Shown here piece by piece: positions 36,081-44,599 of a stretch of DNA of 64,000 nt; within the stretch, counting starts at the first letter, position 1; each line of letters starts with the position of its first letter. This DNA is from Acidithiobacillus ferrooxidans ATCC 23270 (GTDB lineage: Bacteria > Pseudomonadota > Gammaproteobacteria > Acidithiobacillales > Acidithiobacillaceae): NCBI RefSeq assembly GCF_000021485.1, contig NC_011761.1:2510001-2574000 (forward strand). The letters are read 5' to 3'. The notes under the pieces are model-generated. The model had not been told where the DNA came from and did not search any database. It worked only from the letters and a program-made list of their open reading frames with translations. The translations under genes and the position numbers were made by a program.

Positions 36081-37859
36081 GTGGCTGAGGCGGATACCCC
36101 ACTGCGTTTTACCGAGGTCAGCAAGAGCTTCGCCCGCGGCCCGGCCCGGGTGCAGGCACTGGACCGACTGGAAATTGCGCTGCAGGCAGGCACCGTCACC
36201 GGTCTGCTGGGTCCCGATGGGGCCGGCAAAACGACGTTGATGCGTCTGGCGGCGGGTCTGCTCCGGCCGGATACCGGAATAGTGACGATCCTGGGCGCAG
36301 ACACCCGCAGCCAGGCCAATACCATTCAGCGCGAAATCGGCTACATGCCCCAGCGCTTCGGCCTTTATGAAGACCTCACGGTACAAGAGAATCTGGATCT
36401 CTATGCCGACCTGCAGGGACTCGGCCGGGAGGATGCCCGCACCCGCCAGCAGGACCTGCTCAAGCTGACGGCCCTGGGTCCCTTTGGTGCGCGGCGTTCC
36501 GGTGCCCTTTCGGGTGGCATGAAGCAGAAGCTCGGCCTCGCCTGTGCGCTGTTACGCGCTCCGCAATTGCTGCTGCTCGACGAACCTACCGTTGGTGTCG
36601 ACCCCATCGCGCGCCGCGAGCTCTGGGATATTGTTCAGGGATTGCGGGACAAGGGCGTGACGGTCCTCATGAGTACGGCCTATTTTGATGAGGCGGAGCG
36701 CTGCGACGAGATCATCCTGCTCCATCAGGGCAAACTGCTCAAGAAAGACACCCCCAAGGCCTTCAGCGCGCCCCTGCGGGGACGCTGCTTTCTGGTGACC
36801 AACAATGCTACCAGCAAGCGGCATCTACGCGAGGCGTTACAAGCCCGTCCGGGTGTTCAGGATGCCCGCATTCTGGCGGAGGGCGTGCGGGTGCTCTGCC
36901 GGACCACTGCGCAGCCCGCTGCTACCGAGGGCGAACAATGGCAACCCGTCGATCCGGCCTTTGAAGATGCGTTTGTGGATTTGCTGGGCGCGCCGGTGGC
37001 CGCAGCAGCTACCGCGGCGACCACCACACCTGCAACTGCGACATCCACCCCACCCCAGGCATCGGCCAGCGCACAACCGGGCCAGGAATCCGCGGCGAAA
37101 ACCGTCATCGAAGTACGCGATCTCTGCAAATTCTTCGGTCACTTCGAGGCCGTCAAAGGCAACACCTTCAGTGTACGGAAAGGGCAGATTTTTGGCCTGC
37201 TGGGCGCCAATGGCGCCGGCAAGACCACGACGTTCCGCATGCTCTGTGGCCTGTTACCTGCGTCCTCCGGCACCTTGCGCGTCGCCGGGGTCGACATGCG
37301 CCACGCCAGCGGCCGGGCGCGGGCACGCATTGGTTACGTATCTCAGAAATTTTCGCTCTACGGCAACCTCAGTTGCGATCAGAATCTCGCCTTTTTCTCG
37401 GCGGCTTACGGCTTACGCGGCACCCGGCGGCAGGATCGTCTGAACTGGGCGCGTCAGGAATTTCAGTTGCGCGACTACCGCGACGTAAACGCCGATGATC
37501 TACCTTTGGGTATCAAGCAGCGTCTCGCCCTGGCCTGCGCGCTGCTGCACGAACCGCCCATCCTCTTCCTCGACGAACCCACCTCCGGTGTCGATCCTCT
37601 GGCGCGCCGGGAATTCTGGCAGCGGGTCAATGCCCTTGCCGAGTCGGGTGTCACCGTAATGATCACCACCCACTTTATGGATGAAGCCGAATACTGCGAC
37701 AACCTGGTGCTGATGTCCCTCGGCGAAGTTCTCGCCCAGGGCAGCCCCGAGCAGGTGCGTGCCCAGGCCAAAGATGCGGAGCATCCCGACCCCAGCATGG
37801 AAGACGCCTTCGTTCTCCTGATCCAGGCCCACGAAGGCCAGATCCGGAGGGCGTCATGA
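36081..37859 (+). CDS. ABC transporter ATPase with two fused nucleotide-binding domains (YbhF-like)
   Basis: 592 residues. First ATPase (about 1-300): Walker A GLLGPDGAGKTTLMRL, signature LSGGMKQKLGLACALL, Walker B LLLLDEPTVGVDP. A low-complexity Ala/Thr/Pro linker (about 310-340) leads to the second: Walker A GLLGANGAGKTTTFRMLCG, Walker B ILFLDEPTSGVDP. The second signature is LPLGIKQRLALACALL, lacking the usual SGG. This tandem form matches YbhF rather than the larger RbbA-type fusion. Start is GTG at 36081, just after the adaptor stop; it overlaps the first permease by four bases. Confidence 0.9.
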   Translation: MAEADTPLRFTEVSKSFARGPARVQALDRLEIALQAGTVTGLLGPDGAGKTTLMRLAAGLLRPDTGIVTILGADTRSQANTIQREIGYMPQRFGLYEDLTVQENLDLYADLQGLGREDARTRQQDLLKLTALGPFGARRSGALSGGMKQKLGLACALLRAPQLLLLDEPTVGVDPIARRELWDIVQGLRDKGVTVLMSTAYFDEAERCDEIILLHQGKLLKKDTPKAFSAPLRGRCFLVTNNATSKRHLREALQARPGVQDARILAEGVRVLCRTTAQPAATEGEQWQPVDPAFEDAFVDLLGAPVAAAATAATTTPATATSTPPQASASAQPGQESAAKTVIEVRDLCKFFGHFEAVKGNTFSVRKGQIFGLLGANGAGKTTTFRMLCGLLPASSGTLRVAGVDMRHASGRARARIGYVSQKFSLYGNLSCDQNLAFFSAAYGLRGTRRQDRLNWARQEFQLRDYRDVNADDLPLGIKQRLALACALLHEPPILFLDEPTSGVDPLARREFWQRVNALAESGVTVMITTHFMDEAEYCDNLVLMSLGEVLAQGSPEQVRAQAKDAEHPDPSMEDAFVLLIQAHEGQIRRAS

Positions 37860-38971
37860 ATCTGCAACGCCTGCGCGGACTGATCCGCAAGGAATTCATC
37901 CAGATCCTGCGCGACCCTTCAGCCATCGCCATCGCCTTTTTCATGCCCGTATTTCTGCTGTTTCTGTTTGGCTACGGTGTATCTCTGGATGCCAAGCACG
38001 TGCCGGTCGCCGTCGTAGTGGACCAACCGACGGCGGAAACCAGTGCCTTCGTGGGCGGCTTGCAACAGTCCCGCTATTTCGAGCCACAGATATACACCAG
38101 CATGCACAGTGCCCGGCAGGCACTGATGGCACGCAAGGCCGATGGCATCCTCTGGCTACGCTCGGACTTCAGCCGCCAGATACTACGGGGAAATACCGCC
38201 TCCATCGGTGTTCTGATCAACGGGGTAGATGCCAACAATGCGCGCATTCTGGAGGGCTATATGCAGGGCATCTGGCAGAACTGGCTGCAACAGCGCGCGT
38301 TCAACGCCGGAGCCCCGCTGATCATCCCGGTGAACGGCGAAGACCGCATCTGGTTCAATCCCGCCCTGCGCAGCCGGGACTATCTGGTGCCGGGTCTGAT
38401 CGCGGTGATCATGACCCTCATTGGCGCCTTGCTGACCGCCTTGGTGGTAGCCCGTGAGTGGGAACGCGGCACCATGGAGGCCCTCATGGCCACTCCGGTC
38501 ACCATGAGCGAGATTCTGCTGGGCAAACTGATTCCGTATTTTATCATGGGCATGGGCGGCATGCTGCTCTCCGTGGCACTGGCCGTCTGGCTTTTCACCG
38601 TCCCCCTGGTCGGTAGTTTCTGGGTGCTGCTCGCCTGCTCGGCGCTCTTTCTGCTGACGGCGCTGGGCATGGGGTTGCTGATTTCCAGTGTCGCCCGCAA
38701 TCAGTTTGTGGCCGGGCAGATCGCCATCATCGTCACCTTTCTGCCCGCCTTTATTCTTTCGGGCTTCATCTTCGATATCCAGTCGATGCCGGCGGCCATC
38801 CGCATCATCACCCATATTGTCGCCGCCCGCTATTTCGTGAGTATCCTGCAGACCATCTTCCTCGCCGGGGACGTCTGGCCCATCATTCTCTGGAACAGTC
38901 TGGCGCTGCTGCTGATGGCGGCGTTTTTCCTCGGCGTCACCTTGCGTCGTTCACACAAGAGGCTGGACTGA
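37856..38971 (+). CDS. ABC-2 type permease (YbhS-like)
   Basis: 371 residues. N-terminal amphipathic start RGLIRKEFIQILRDPSAIA and first membrane span, a large periplasmic domain (about 45-170), then five membrane spans (YLVPGLIAVIMTLIGALLTA; GKLIPYFIMGMGGMLLSVAL; LLACSALFLLTALGMGLLIS). The E-helix motif REWERGTMEALMATPVTMSE is typical of ABC-2 exporters. The protein ends RRSHKRLD. It overlaps the ATPase stop by four bases and the second permease start by one, so the subunits are made in one translational row. Substrate is unknown; E. coli YbhFSR exports cations or drugs such as cefoperazone. Confidence 0.9.
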   Translation: MNLQRLRGLIRKEFIQILRDPSAIAIAFFMPVFLLFLFGYGVSLDAKHVPVAVVVDQPTAETSAFVGGLQQSRYFEPQIYTSMHSARQALMARKADGILWLRSDFSRQILRGNTASIGVLINGVDANNARILEGYMQGIWQNWLQQRAFNAGAPLIIPVNGEDRIWFNPALRSRDYLVPGLIAVIMTLIGALLTALVVAREWERGTMEALMATPVTMSEILLGKLIPYFIMGMGGMLLSVALAVWLFTVPLVGSFWVLLACSALFLLTALGMGLLISSVARNQFVAGQIAIIVTFLPAFILSGFIFDIQSMPAAIRIITHIVAARYFVSILQTIFLAGDVWPIILWNSLALLLMAAFFLGVTLRRSHKRLD

Positions 38972-40080
38972 TGCCGGCACGGATCTGGGCGTTGGTCATC
39001 AAGGAGTTCCTCGCGCTCTTGCGGGACAAGAAAAGCCGTTTCGTGCTCATCGGCCCACCCCTCATCCAGTTACTGGTCTTCGGCTATGCCGCCACCTTTG
39101 ACCTGAGCCATATCCCCTATGCCGTCTACAACCAGGATACCGGATTCGCCTCCCGGGAACTGCTGGGGGATTTTCAAGGCTCTCCGGCTTTTCAGCAGGT
39201 GGCGACCATTGAAAACGAGGGGCAGATAGCCCCGCTCATCGATAATGAAAAGGCCTTGCTCGTCTTGCAGATCGGCCCCCACTTCACTCGCGACCTGCTG
39301 CTGCATCGGCCGGCTCCCGTGCAGGTGATCATTAATGGCCGCAACTCCAACACGGCCACTTTGGCCCTGAATTACGTCAATACGGTGCTGCTGTCCTTCG
39401 ATACCCATTGGGCCGCGGACCATCATTGGGGCCGGCCGCCGGCGCAACTGGTGGTCCGTTCCTGGTTCAATCCCAATCTGCTGTCCCGCTGGTTTATTGT
39501 GCCGGGCATTGTGGCCCTGCTCATGCTGGTGGTAACGCTCCTGGTGACCGGCCTGTCGGTGGCGCGCGAGCGGGAGCAAGGAACCTTTGATCAGCTCCTA
39601 GTGACTCCCATGGGTCCGGTGGAGATCCTGGTAGGAAAAGCCCTGCCGGGTTTCATCATCGGCGGCATGGAGGGATTGCTCATCGCTCTGGTGGCGGTAT
39701 TCTGGTTTCAGGTGCCTTTTGTGGGCAGCATACTCGCGCTACTGGTGGGTATGGCCCTGTTCCTGCTGGCGGCGGTAGGCATCGGCCTGATGATCTCCTC
39801 ACTGGCAGTGACCCAGCAGCAAGGACTGCTGGGCGTGTTCCTCTTTCTGGTACCCGCCATTATCCTCTCGGGATTCGCCACCCCTATCGCCAATATGCCG
39901 GAACTGGTGCAGGATCTGACCTATATCAACCCCATGCGCTATTTTCTGGTGGTCGTGCGCGGGGTGTTTCTGGAGGGGGACAATATGCCCATGCTCTGGT
40001 CGCAATACTGGCCCCTGGCGCTTATCGCGATTTTCTCCATGAGTGCCGCCGCCTGGCTCTTCCGGCACAGGATGCAATGA
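38971..40080 (+). CDS. ABC-2 type permease (YbhR-like)
   Basis: 369 residues, with the same topology as the preceding permease and clearly a divergent paralogue. N-terminal WALVIKEFLALLRDKKSRFV, a periplasmic loop domain (about 45-165), then spans including IVPGIVALLMLVVTLLVTGL and FLFLVPAIILSGFATPIANM. The motif REREQGTFDQLLVTPMGPVE precedes the third span. It should pair with YbhS-like protein as a heterodimer. The start shares the A of the previous TGA. Confidence 0.9.
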   Translation: MPARIWALVIKEFLALLRDKKSRFVLIGPPLIQLLVFGYAATFDLSHIPYAVYNQDTGFASRELLGDFQGSPAFQQVATIENEGQIAPLIDNEKALLVLQIGPHFTRDLLLHRPAPVQVIINGRNSNTATLALNYVNTVLLSFDTHWAADHHWGRPPAQLVVRSWFNPNLLSRWFIVPGIVALLMLVVTLLVTGLSVAREREQGTFDQLLVTPMGPVEILVGKALPGFIIGGMEGLLIALVAVFWFQVPFVGSILALLVGMALFLLAAVGIGLMISSLAVTQQQGLLGVFLFLVPAIILSGFATPIANMPELVQDLTYINPMRYFLVVVRGVFLEGDNMPMLWSQYWPLALIAIFSMSAAAWLFRHRMQ

Positions 40081-40120
40081 TGCGCCCGCTCTCTCAACAC
40101 GCTTCCCAGAGGAATTGAAA

Positions 40121-40432
40121 ATGCTGCGTATCCTGTTGATCGAGTGTTTGTTCAGCGCACTGCTCGGCGCAGTCATTTTTCGTCTGGCTTACGCCTTCCT
40201 GCAAAAACGCTGCTGCGCCTGGGCGGTTGCACTACTGACCGCCTTGCTGCTGGGGATCGGCGTCAGCGGTGTGCTGCATCCCTACCTGGTGAGGAGTCTG
40301 GCGGAAGCATCGAACAGGTGGATCCCGCCTCCGTGGTTTTCGCAACTCTCCCGGTCTCTCTGCTATCTCGTCGGAGCCTGGCTGGCCGATCATGTCGTAC
40401 GCAGACGGGAGCGTCTCCAGCCCCGCCCTTAG
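40121..40432 (+). CDS. small membrane protein
   Basis: 103 residues, unrecognised. Three hydrophobic segments: LIECLFSALLGAVIFRLAYA, WAVALLTALLLGIGVSGVL and a C-terminal LSRSLCYLVGAWLADHVV, with a basic tail RRRERLQPRP. Lys-Arg-Cys-Cys follows the first span. AGAGGA lies eight bases before the ATG at 40121. It follows the exporter by 40 bases and may be a co-transcribed accessory part; no family was recognised. Confidence 0.65.
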   Translation: MLRILLIECLFSALLGAVIFRLAYAFLQKRCCAWAVALLTALLLGIGVSGVLHPYLVRSLAEASNRWIPPPWFSQLSRSLCYLVGAWLADHVVRRRERLQPRP

Positions 40433-40443
40433 GTCACCGTTCC

Positions 40444-40725
40444 TCAGAGCGTTTTCGTGGAACGTGCCATGGCTGCGGTGATTTCTTCGGGACTCAGGTC
40501 TCCCGCAATATGGATCTGGGTGCCGTTCTCTCCCTGAACCACCTCCATACCCGTCACCTTGGCTTTGGTTTCAGTGCTCATGCAGTCGCATTGACCGGTC
40601 TGGCAGTTTTCCACGATGGCAAAGACCTTTTTGGCCTCTACCGAGTTGTCGACGTGTACGGCTACACCCTCGGCCGTTTTTTGCACGGTGCTGACATCCT
40701 TGATGGTGCGATCACAGCAGGACAT
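40444..40725 (-). CDS. hypothetical Cys-rich small protein
   Basis: 93 residues. It begins MSCCDRTIKDVS and has a second Cys cluster ENCQTGQCDCMS (C41, C46, C48). The middle KTAEGVAVHVDNSVEAKKVF and the tail IAGDLSPEEITAAMARSTK look folded and alpha/beta. No known family was recognised; the cysteine spacing suggests metal or persulfide binding, which is inference. AAAAGGAG lies eight bases before the ATG, so it is very likely translated. A 227-base spacer separates it from the thioredoxin-like gene, which runs in the same direction. Confidence 0.7.
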   Translation of the reverse strand: MSCCDRTIKDVSTVQKTAEGVAVHVDNSVEAKKVFAIVENCQTGQCDCMSTETKAKVTGMEVVQGENGTQIHIAGDLSPEEITAAMARSTKTL

Positions 40726-40952
40726 GGTAATGCTCCTTTTCGGTTAAAGAAATGCTGAGCGTATTCAGGGCCAAGGTATCCCGAGCCAATACCGGGTTTA
40801 CCCTGCTCCATCCTTCAGATTAAATAATGCTTGTACAATATACGTACTTTCATTGATTCATTGCAATAGCGCCCTTCATGGAGCAATGTCACTTTCTCAT
40901 CGTCGGGGCCTTCACTGCGATCAACGCCCTCGGTGCCCCGCTTCCAAGCGCG

Positions 40953-41195
40953 TCAGGCGCCGAGCAATTTCAAAACGTCACCTAACGGCTGGACGCCCAC
41001 GGCTTTCAAAGTGCCATCCACCACCACCGCCGGGACGGTTTTGATGCGCAGTCGGCTGACGACCTCGCGACCATCCCGTTCAGCGACATCCAGAATCTGC
41101 AGGTCCATGGGTAATTTTTGTGCGGCTTCTGCCCAGATTTTTTCTGCCTGTGGGCAGGTGGGGCACCATTTCGACACCAACAGTTGCACTTTCAT
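40953..41195 (-). CDS. thioredoxin/glutaredoxin-like small redox protein
   Basis: 80 residues. It has CPTC active site in VSKWCPTCPQAEKIW, the cis-Pro region IKTVPAVVVDGTLKAVG, and ends LLGA. Such minimal thioredoxin-fold proteins (thioredoxin_3 type) reduce disulfides or carry sulfane sulfur. The ATG at 41195 has GAGG six bases upstream; a longer in-frame start only adds seven residues. It is divergent from the hemerythrin gene and upstream of the Cys-rich protein gene. Confidence 0.83.
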   Translation of the reverse strand: MKVQLLVSKWCPTCPQAEKIWAEAAQKLPMDLQILDVAERDGREVVSRLRIKTVPAVVVDGTLKAVGVQPLGDVLKLLGA

Positions 41196-41274
41196 TTCCG
41201 ACCTCTCTGGCGACATTGGGCTATGATGAGCCTTGTAACCGCTTTACCCGTTCCGCACTCAAAAGGAGAGCACC

Positions 41275-41736
41275 GTGAGTAGCATAGATCAGATCATGCA
41301 ACACGACCATGAACGGCTGGATGCGCTTCTGGAAGCCTGCGCTACCGCCGTGCAAGAAAGTCGATGGCAAGATGCTGCAGGGCTGTTGGAACAGTTTCGT
41401 CGCGGCATCGTGGAGAGACATATGTTCGTGGAGGAAACGATGCTGTTTCCCGCATTCGAAGCGCTGGAGGGCGACGGCGAGCATTCCCTGACGGCCCTGC
41501 TGCGCAAAGGGCATCAGGACCTGCGGGTGTTCTTTCAAGAGATGGCCGAGGCCATAGAGGCGCGGGATGCCGAGGAGTTCAACGACTTCCTGAGCACGGT
41601 GCAGACCATTCTCAAGCAGCATGACGCCAGGGAGGAGGCGGAACTCTATCCCCATCTGGCGGACGCCATGCCGGATCACGGCGCCGCCGCAGCGCAGCGC
41701 ATGGCGGATGGACAAAGGGAGAAAGGGCATGAGTGA
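41275..41736 (+). CDS. hemerythrin-domain protein
   Basis: 153 residues. Four-helix bundle with the iron ligand pattern HDHERLDALLEA near the N terminus (His10, His12), RGIVERHMFVEETMLFPAFE, LRKGHQDLRVFFQEM and LKQHDAREEAELYPHLAD. These are the His/Glu positions of a diiron hemerythrin site. Bacterial hemerythrin-like proteins bind O2 or NO or protect iron-sulfur centres. Start is GTG at 41275 with AAAGGAG seven bases upstream. It overlaps the following lipoyl-carrier gene by eight bases, so the two are coupled. Confidence 0.88.
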   Translation: MSSIDQIMQHDHERLDALLEACATAVQESRWQDAAGLLEQFRRGIVERHMFVEETMLFPAFEALEGDGEHSLTALLRKGHQDLRVFFQEMAEAIEARDAEEFNDFLSTVQTILKQHDAREEAELYPHLADAMPDHGAAAAQRMADGQREKGHE

Positions 41737-42175
41737 GTTTCAAGGCTGTCAGTTGCCGGAAGACCTCCATTATGATCTGGACTATGTCTGGGCACGTCCC
41801 GAAGAGGATGGCACCTTCACCATCGGCGTCACCGATCCGGCCCAGACGATGTCGGGGCGCTTGCAAAAGGCCCGCATCAAAAAGGTGGGCACCCACCTGG
41901 AGGCCGGTCGACACGTGGCCACCCTGGAGAGCGGCAAATGGGCCGGCGGCGTGCCGGTGCCTTTTGCCGGGTCGGTGGTAGCGCGCAACGACACATTGCT
42001 GGAAAATCCCCATCTCATCAACATCGACCCCTACGGCGATGCCTGGATCGCACGGGTGCGGCCTGATGATCCGGCCACGGCCCTGGAGCGCCTCCATACC
42101 GGGCCGGATGCCGTCGCGGCGCTCCAGGCCTGGATCAAGCGCTACGACGTGCAATGCATGCGCTGTTCCGACTAA
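41729..42175 (+). CDS. GcvH-like lipoyl-carrier protein
   Basis: 148 residues with a lipoyl domain of the GcvH kind. The candidate lipoylated Lys70 is in GRHVATLESGKWAGG, followed by VPVPFAGSVVARNDTLLENP and INIDPYGDAWIARV. The N terminus DLHYDLDYVWARPEEDGTF also matches GcvH proteins. It is not next to other glycine-cleavage genes. In sulfur oxidisers, related lipoate-binding proteins (LbpA) carry sulfur for the sHdr pathway, so this is an alternative role. The C terminus ends VQCMRCSD, a CxxC not found in ordinary GcvH. Overlap with hemerythrin supports joint function. Confidence 0.8.
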   Translation: MSEFQGCQLPEDLHYDLDYVWARPEEDGTFTIGVTDPAQTMSGRLQKARIKKVGTHLEAGRHVATLESGKWAGGVPVPFAGSVVARNDTLLENPHLINIDPYGDAWIARVRPDDPATALERLHTGPDAVAALQAWIKRYDVQCMRCSD

Positions 42176-42220
42176 GGCGACAGCGCGCGGAAGCTTACGA
42201 ACCGGCTGCCCGGAATTGGC

Positions 42221-42730
42221 TCATGGAGACACGCCGTTGCGGCGCCGACGCGGCCAATGATCGATGATACTGAACGCCAGATGCAGTACCCACAACAACA
42301 ACAGAAAAGCGGCCAGGGTGCGGTGCCAGGGCAAAAGATCTCCCGCTCCCCGCCACAGCAAAATACCCAGGATCACGGTGACACTCGCCAGGAGCAGAAA
42401 GATCCCCGCCACGGCGGCGTCCAACCCCTCGCGCAGGGGAGTGCCATCGCGCCCCAAATTGCGCCACTGGCGAGCGACCCGCCGCCGTGTCGTCGCCGAA
42501 AATAGAAAGATCCGCGCCGCACTCCGCCGACCCACGCCATAGCCAAGGAGCCAGGACCATTCACCGGCGAGGAAAAGCGCGGCAACCAGACCATCGATGA
42601 TGTGGAAGGGCAGAAGCCAGATCCAGCCCAAGGCCAGGAGCAAACCCGAGACGAGTTGCAGCGTCACCGTCAACACCACGCCGAGGAGCAGGAATAAGGC
42701 CCAGGTCGGCCGACGCTCATCCCTCGCCAT
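42221..42730 (-). CDS. four-helix membrane protein, cytochrome b561-like
   Basis: 169 residues with four transmembrane segments: FLLLGVVLTVTLQLVSGLLL, FHIIDGLVAALFLAGEWSWL, DAAVAGIFLLLASVTVILGI and LAAFLLLLWVLHLAFSIIDH. Histidines lie in or near spans two and four (PFHII, PWHR, VLHL, IIDH), a layout compatible with heme ligation as in small b-type cytochromes. A basic cytoplasmic loop lies between spans two and three. The ATG at 42730 gives the start MARDERRP. Assignment is by topology and His placement, not by a firm motif. Confidence 0.6.
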   Translation of the reverse strand: MARDERRPTWALFLLLGVVLTVTLQLVSGLLLALGWIWLLPFHIIDGLVAALFLAGEWSWLLGYGVGRRSAARIFLFSATTRRRVARQWRNLGRDGTPLREGLDAAVAGIFLLLASVTVILGILLWRGAGDLLPWHRTLAAFLLLLWVLHLAFSIIDHWPRRRRNGVSP

Positions 42731-43044
42731 TGCGCTAGATCCCGCCCGCGCGGCGCCCGGCGTCATACAGAAAACTTTCGGCCGCGGGGAGCGCATCGGC
42801 ACGCAGGCACTGGTGTAAGACGACATACATGGCACAGGTCCCCAATCAAGCTAACGTCCATGCATTATTGGACAATTTTTACAGCCATTCCTTGATCTTG
42901 AGCAAGGAAAAGGCACCTCGCGGTCCCCGGTGTCCAGCGACCGTCTTCACGGGCACGGTACAGGTCCGCACAGAATACCAGAAAGGCCCTCCGATCCGGG
43001 GAACCACGGAATCCCGTTGCAGTCCTCTGGCCTATTCAAATCAG

Positions 43045-43497
43045 TCAAGGCCGCAATGATGCAGCCCGCCACGTAAGACACTGTCCCGAAGCCACCCCAT
43101 GACGTTCCATGCCGCCCGCCGCCACCTCCAGCGTCATGCGGGCGCCCCGGCAGGATTTGAACCGCCATGGCCTGACACGCGAATGGCACGCCAATACCTT
43201 GAGGTCGGCATCCAGGAAAATGATATCGATGGGGAAACGCATACCTGCGGTGTGTACACTCCCGCAAGCAGTCAGCAACAACCCCTGCTGATCAGAGAGC
43301 CCGGCCTTGCCCAGCAAACCCTGCAAACGGTCGAGAAAACCGTCCGCCATCTGCGCCTCAGACCAGAGTACCTGATCCTCCCGACAAACCACGCCTCGTT
43401 GTGTCAAAAGCCGCCTTCCTGAAGAAACTTCATGTAGATGATACGCGTTCCAAAGTTGGACGGGAATGACTGCACACACTGCCCTGCCGCCGTTCAT
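43045..43497 (-). CDS. DUF192 family protein
   Basis: 150 residues. The DUF192 core is clear: FLDRLQGLLGKAGLSDQQGL, LTACGSVHTAGMRFPIDIIF, VLACHSRVRPWRFKSCRG and TLEVAAGGMERHGVASG. The family is widespread, small and of unknown role, often near secretion or pilus genes. The ATG at 43497 is the longest start; a shorter one inside the N terminus is possible. It lies at the boundary between core genes and the accessory region. Confidence 0.75.
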   Translation of the reverse strand: MNGGRAVCAVIPVQLWNAYHLHEVSSGRRLLTQRGVVCREDQVLWSEAQMADGFLDRLQGLLGKAGLSDQQGLLLTACGSVHTAGMRFPIDIIFLDADLKVLACHSRVRPWRFKSCRGARMTLEVAAGGMERHGVASGQCLTWRAASLRP

Positions 43498-44137
43498 CTC
43501 TGAAGGACAGCGGCAGACTGGAAGCAGACGTTGAGTTGGATTACTCTTCGACGAGGATGATGGGTGGTGCTCAGGGCCAGCCTGCAGGGCGGGTCAAGAC
43601 TGATTGCTGACATTGGATTGTCCAGATACCTGCTCTCCAGGTTTTTAGGAACCGATCCAGTAGTGGGTGATTTGGTCTGCTGATATAAACTATGATTTCC
43701 AGGAGCTGGCATATATGCATCAAGCTTTGTAGGACAAGCATGACGAAGTACTGGAGAGGCGCATGATGGTTCACGTCGACCCCGAGACGGACACCGATCT
43801 GCGTATCAGTGAACAACCTGTAGCAGAAAGCGACGAGCACGGCCTCTGGCGTGATTCTGGACTGTGGTAGCGGTAGCAACATTGAGTATATAATCGTTTA
43901 TGCCTGTATGCGTTCTACGCATCACAACGGATACAGCAGCGACAGAATAATCCATAAGGCCTATAAATCTGTTCAGTGCCGCGTCGGGCATAAAGACGAG
44001 GATGCCAATGATTCATAAAGTTGCGTTACTGAACGTTCGACTCAGTGAACGCTCTGCATGTAAGCAACTGTTCGACCAAGCTCTTATTGCCTCAGTGTTA
44101 AGCTATATCTATGATTTTATAAAATAGGATTGCAGTC
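43498..44137. other. 640-base stretch without a convincing gene
   Basis: Short frames on both strands are interrupted and match nothing recognised. On the plus strand, 43740-43860 encodes a peptide-like run (MMVHVDPETDTDLRISEQP) with stop codons on both sides, which could be a decayed gene. Composition moves from GC-rich to AT-rich toward 44137, marking the left edge of the AT-rich cassette. Confidence 0.4.
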
Positions 44138-44599
44138 ATGACAACACGAATAAGGCTTGAGACGTCATTAAGGCGGGGTATTGATAACTTGCAGGGCTTA
44201 CCATTAATCAAATCAGATATTTATTCATTATCAATCATAACACAAAGCCATCCAAATGCTAGGCTTCGCACAAAACCAACAACGAGATATAACTGTCATG
44301 GGATGGTATTTGCGTCACGAAGAACGCAGGTTTTTAAATCCACAGACATAAGAAATATTATCGCAGATGATGGTTATGTTAGAATACAAAATGCGAGAGA
44401 CGCAATTCCTGGTGACATTGTTTTGTATGTTGATGGTAGCGGTGACGTTAATCATTCGGGGATTGTTTTAGAAAGCGGTCAAAATCTTATTGCACCTATC
44501 GTTCTTAGTAAGTGGGGGCTTCATGGTGAATTTATACATGCTGTTCACGATGTTCCAAGCTACGGACCTAATTACGAATACTATAGGTGCAACCCATGA
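44138..44599 (+). CDS. Cys/His peptidase-like protein of an AT-rich cassette
   Basis: 153 residues. Conserved-looking core: TTRYNCHGMVFASRRTQVFK with Cys53-His54, PGDIVLYVDGSGDVNHSGIV with His106, and LSKWGLHGEFIHAVHDVPSY, ending YEYYRC. The order Cys, Gly-Asp-Ile-Val, Asn-His-Ser-Gly-Ile-Val resembles the papain-like NlpC/P60 or CHAP fold, in which Cys and His form the active dyad. The match is by pattern only. No signal peptide, so action is probably cytoplasmic. The following gene starts in ATGA overlap. Codon use and base composition differ sharply from the core genes. Confidence 0.7.
   Translation: MTTRIRLETSLRRGIDNLQGLPLIKSDIYSLSIITQSHPNARLRTKPTTRYNCHGMVFASRRTQVFKSTDIRNIIADDGYVRIQNARDAIPGDIVLYVDGSGDVNHSGIVLESGQNLIAPIVLSKWGLHGEFIHAVHDVPSYGPNYEYYRCNP

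Noticed and set aside
43137-43165. GGCAGGATTTGAACC-like sequence resembling a tRNA T arm
   Set aside because: It lies inside the DUF192 gene in antisense, the stem does not pair, and no acceptor or anticodon arm can be drawn.
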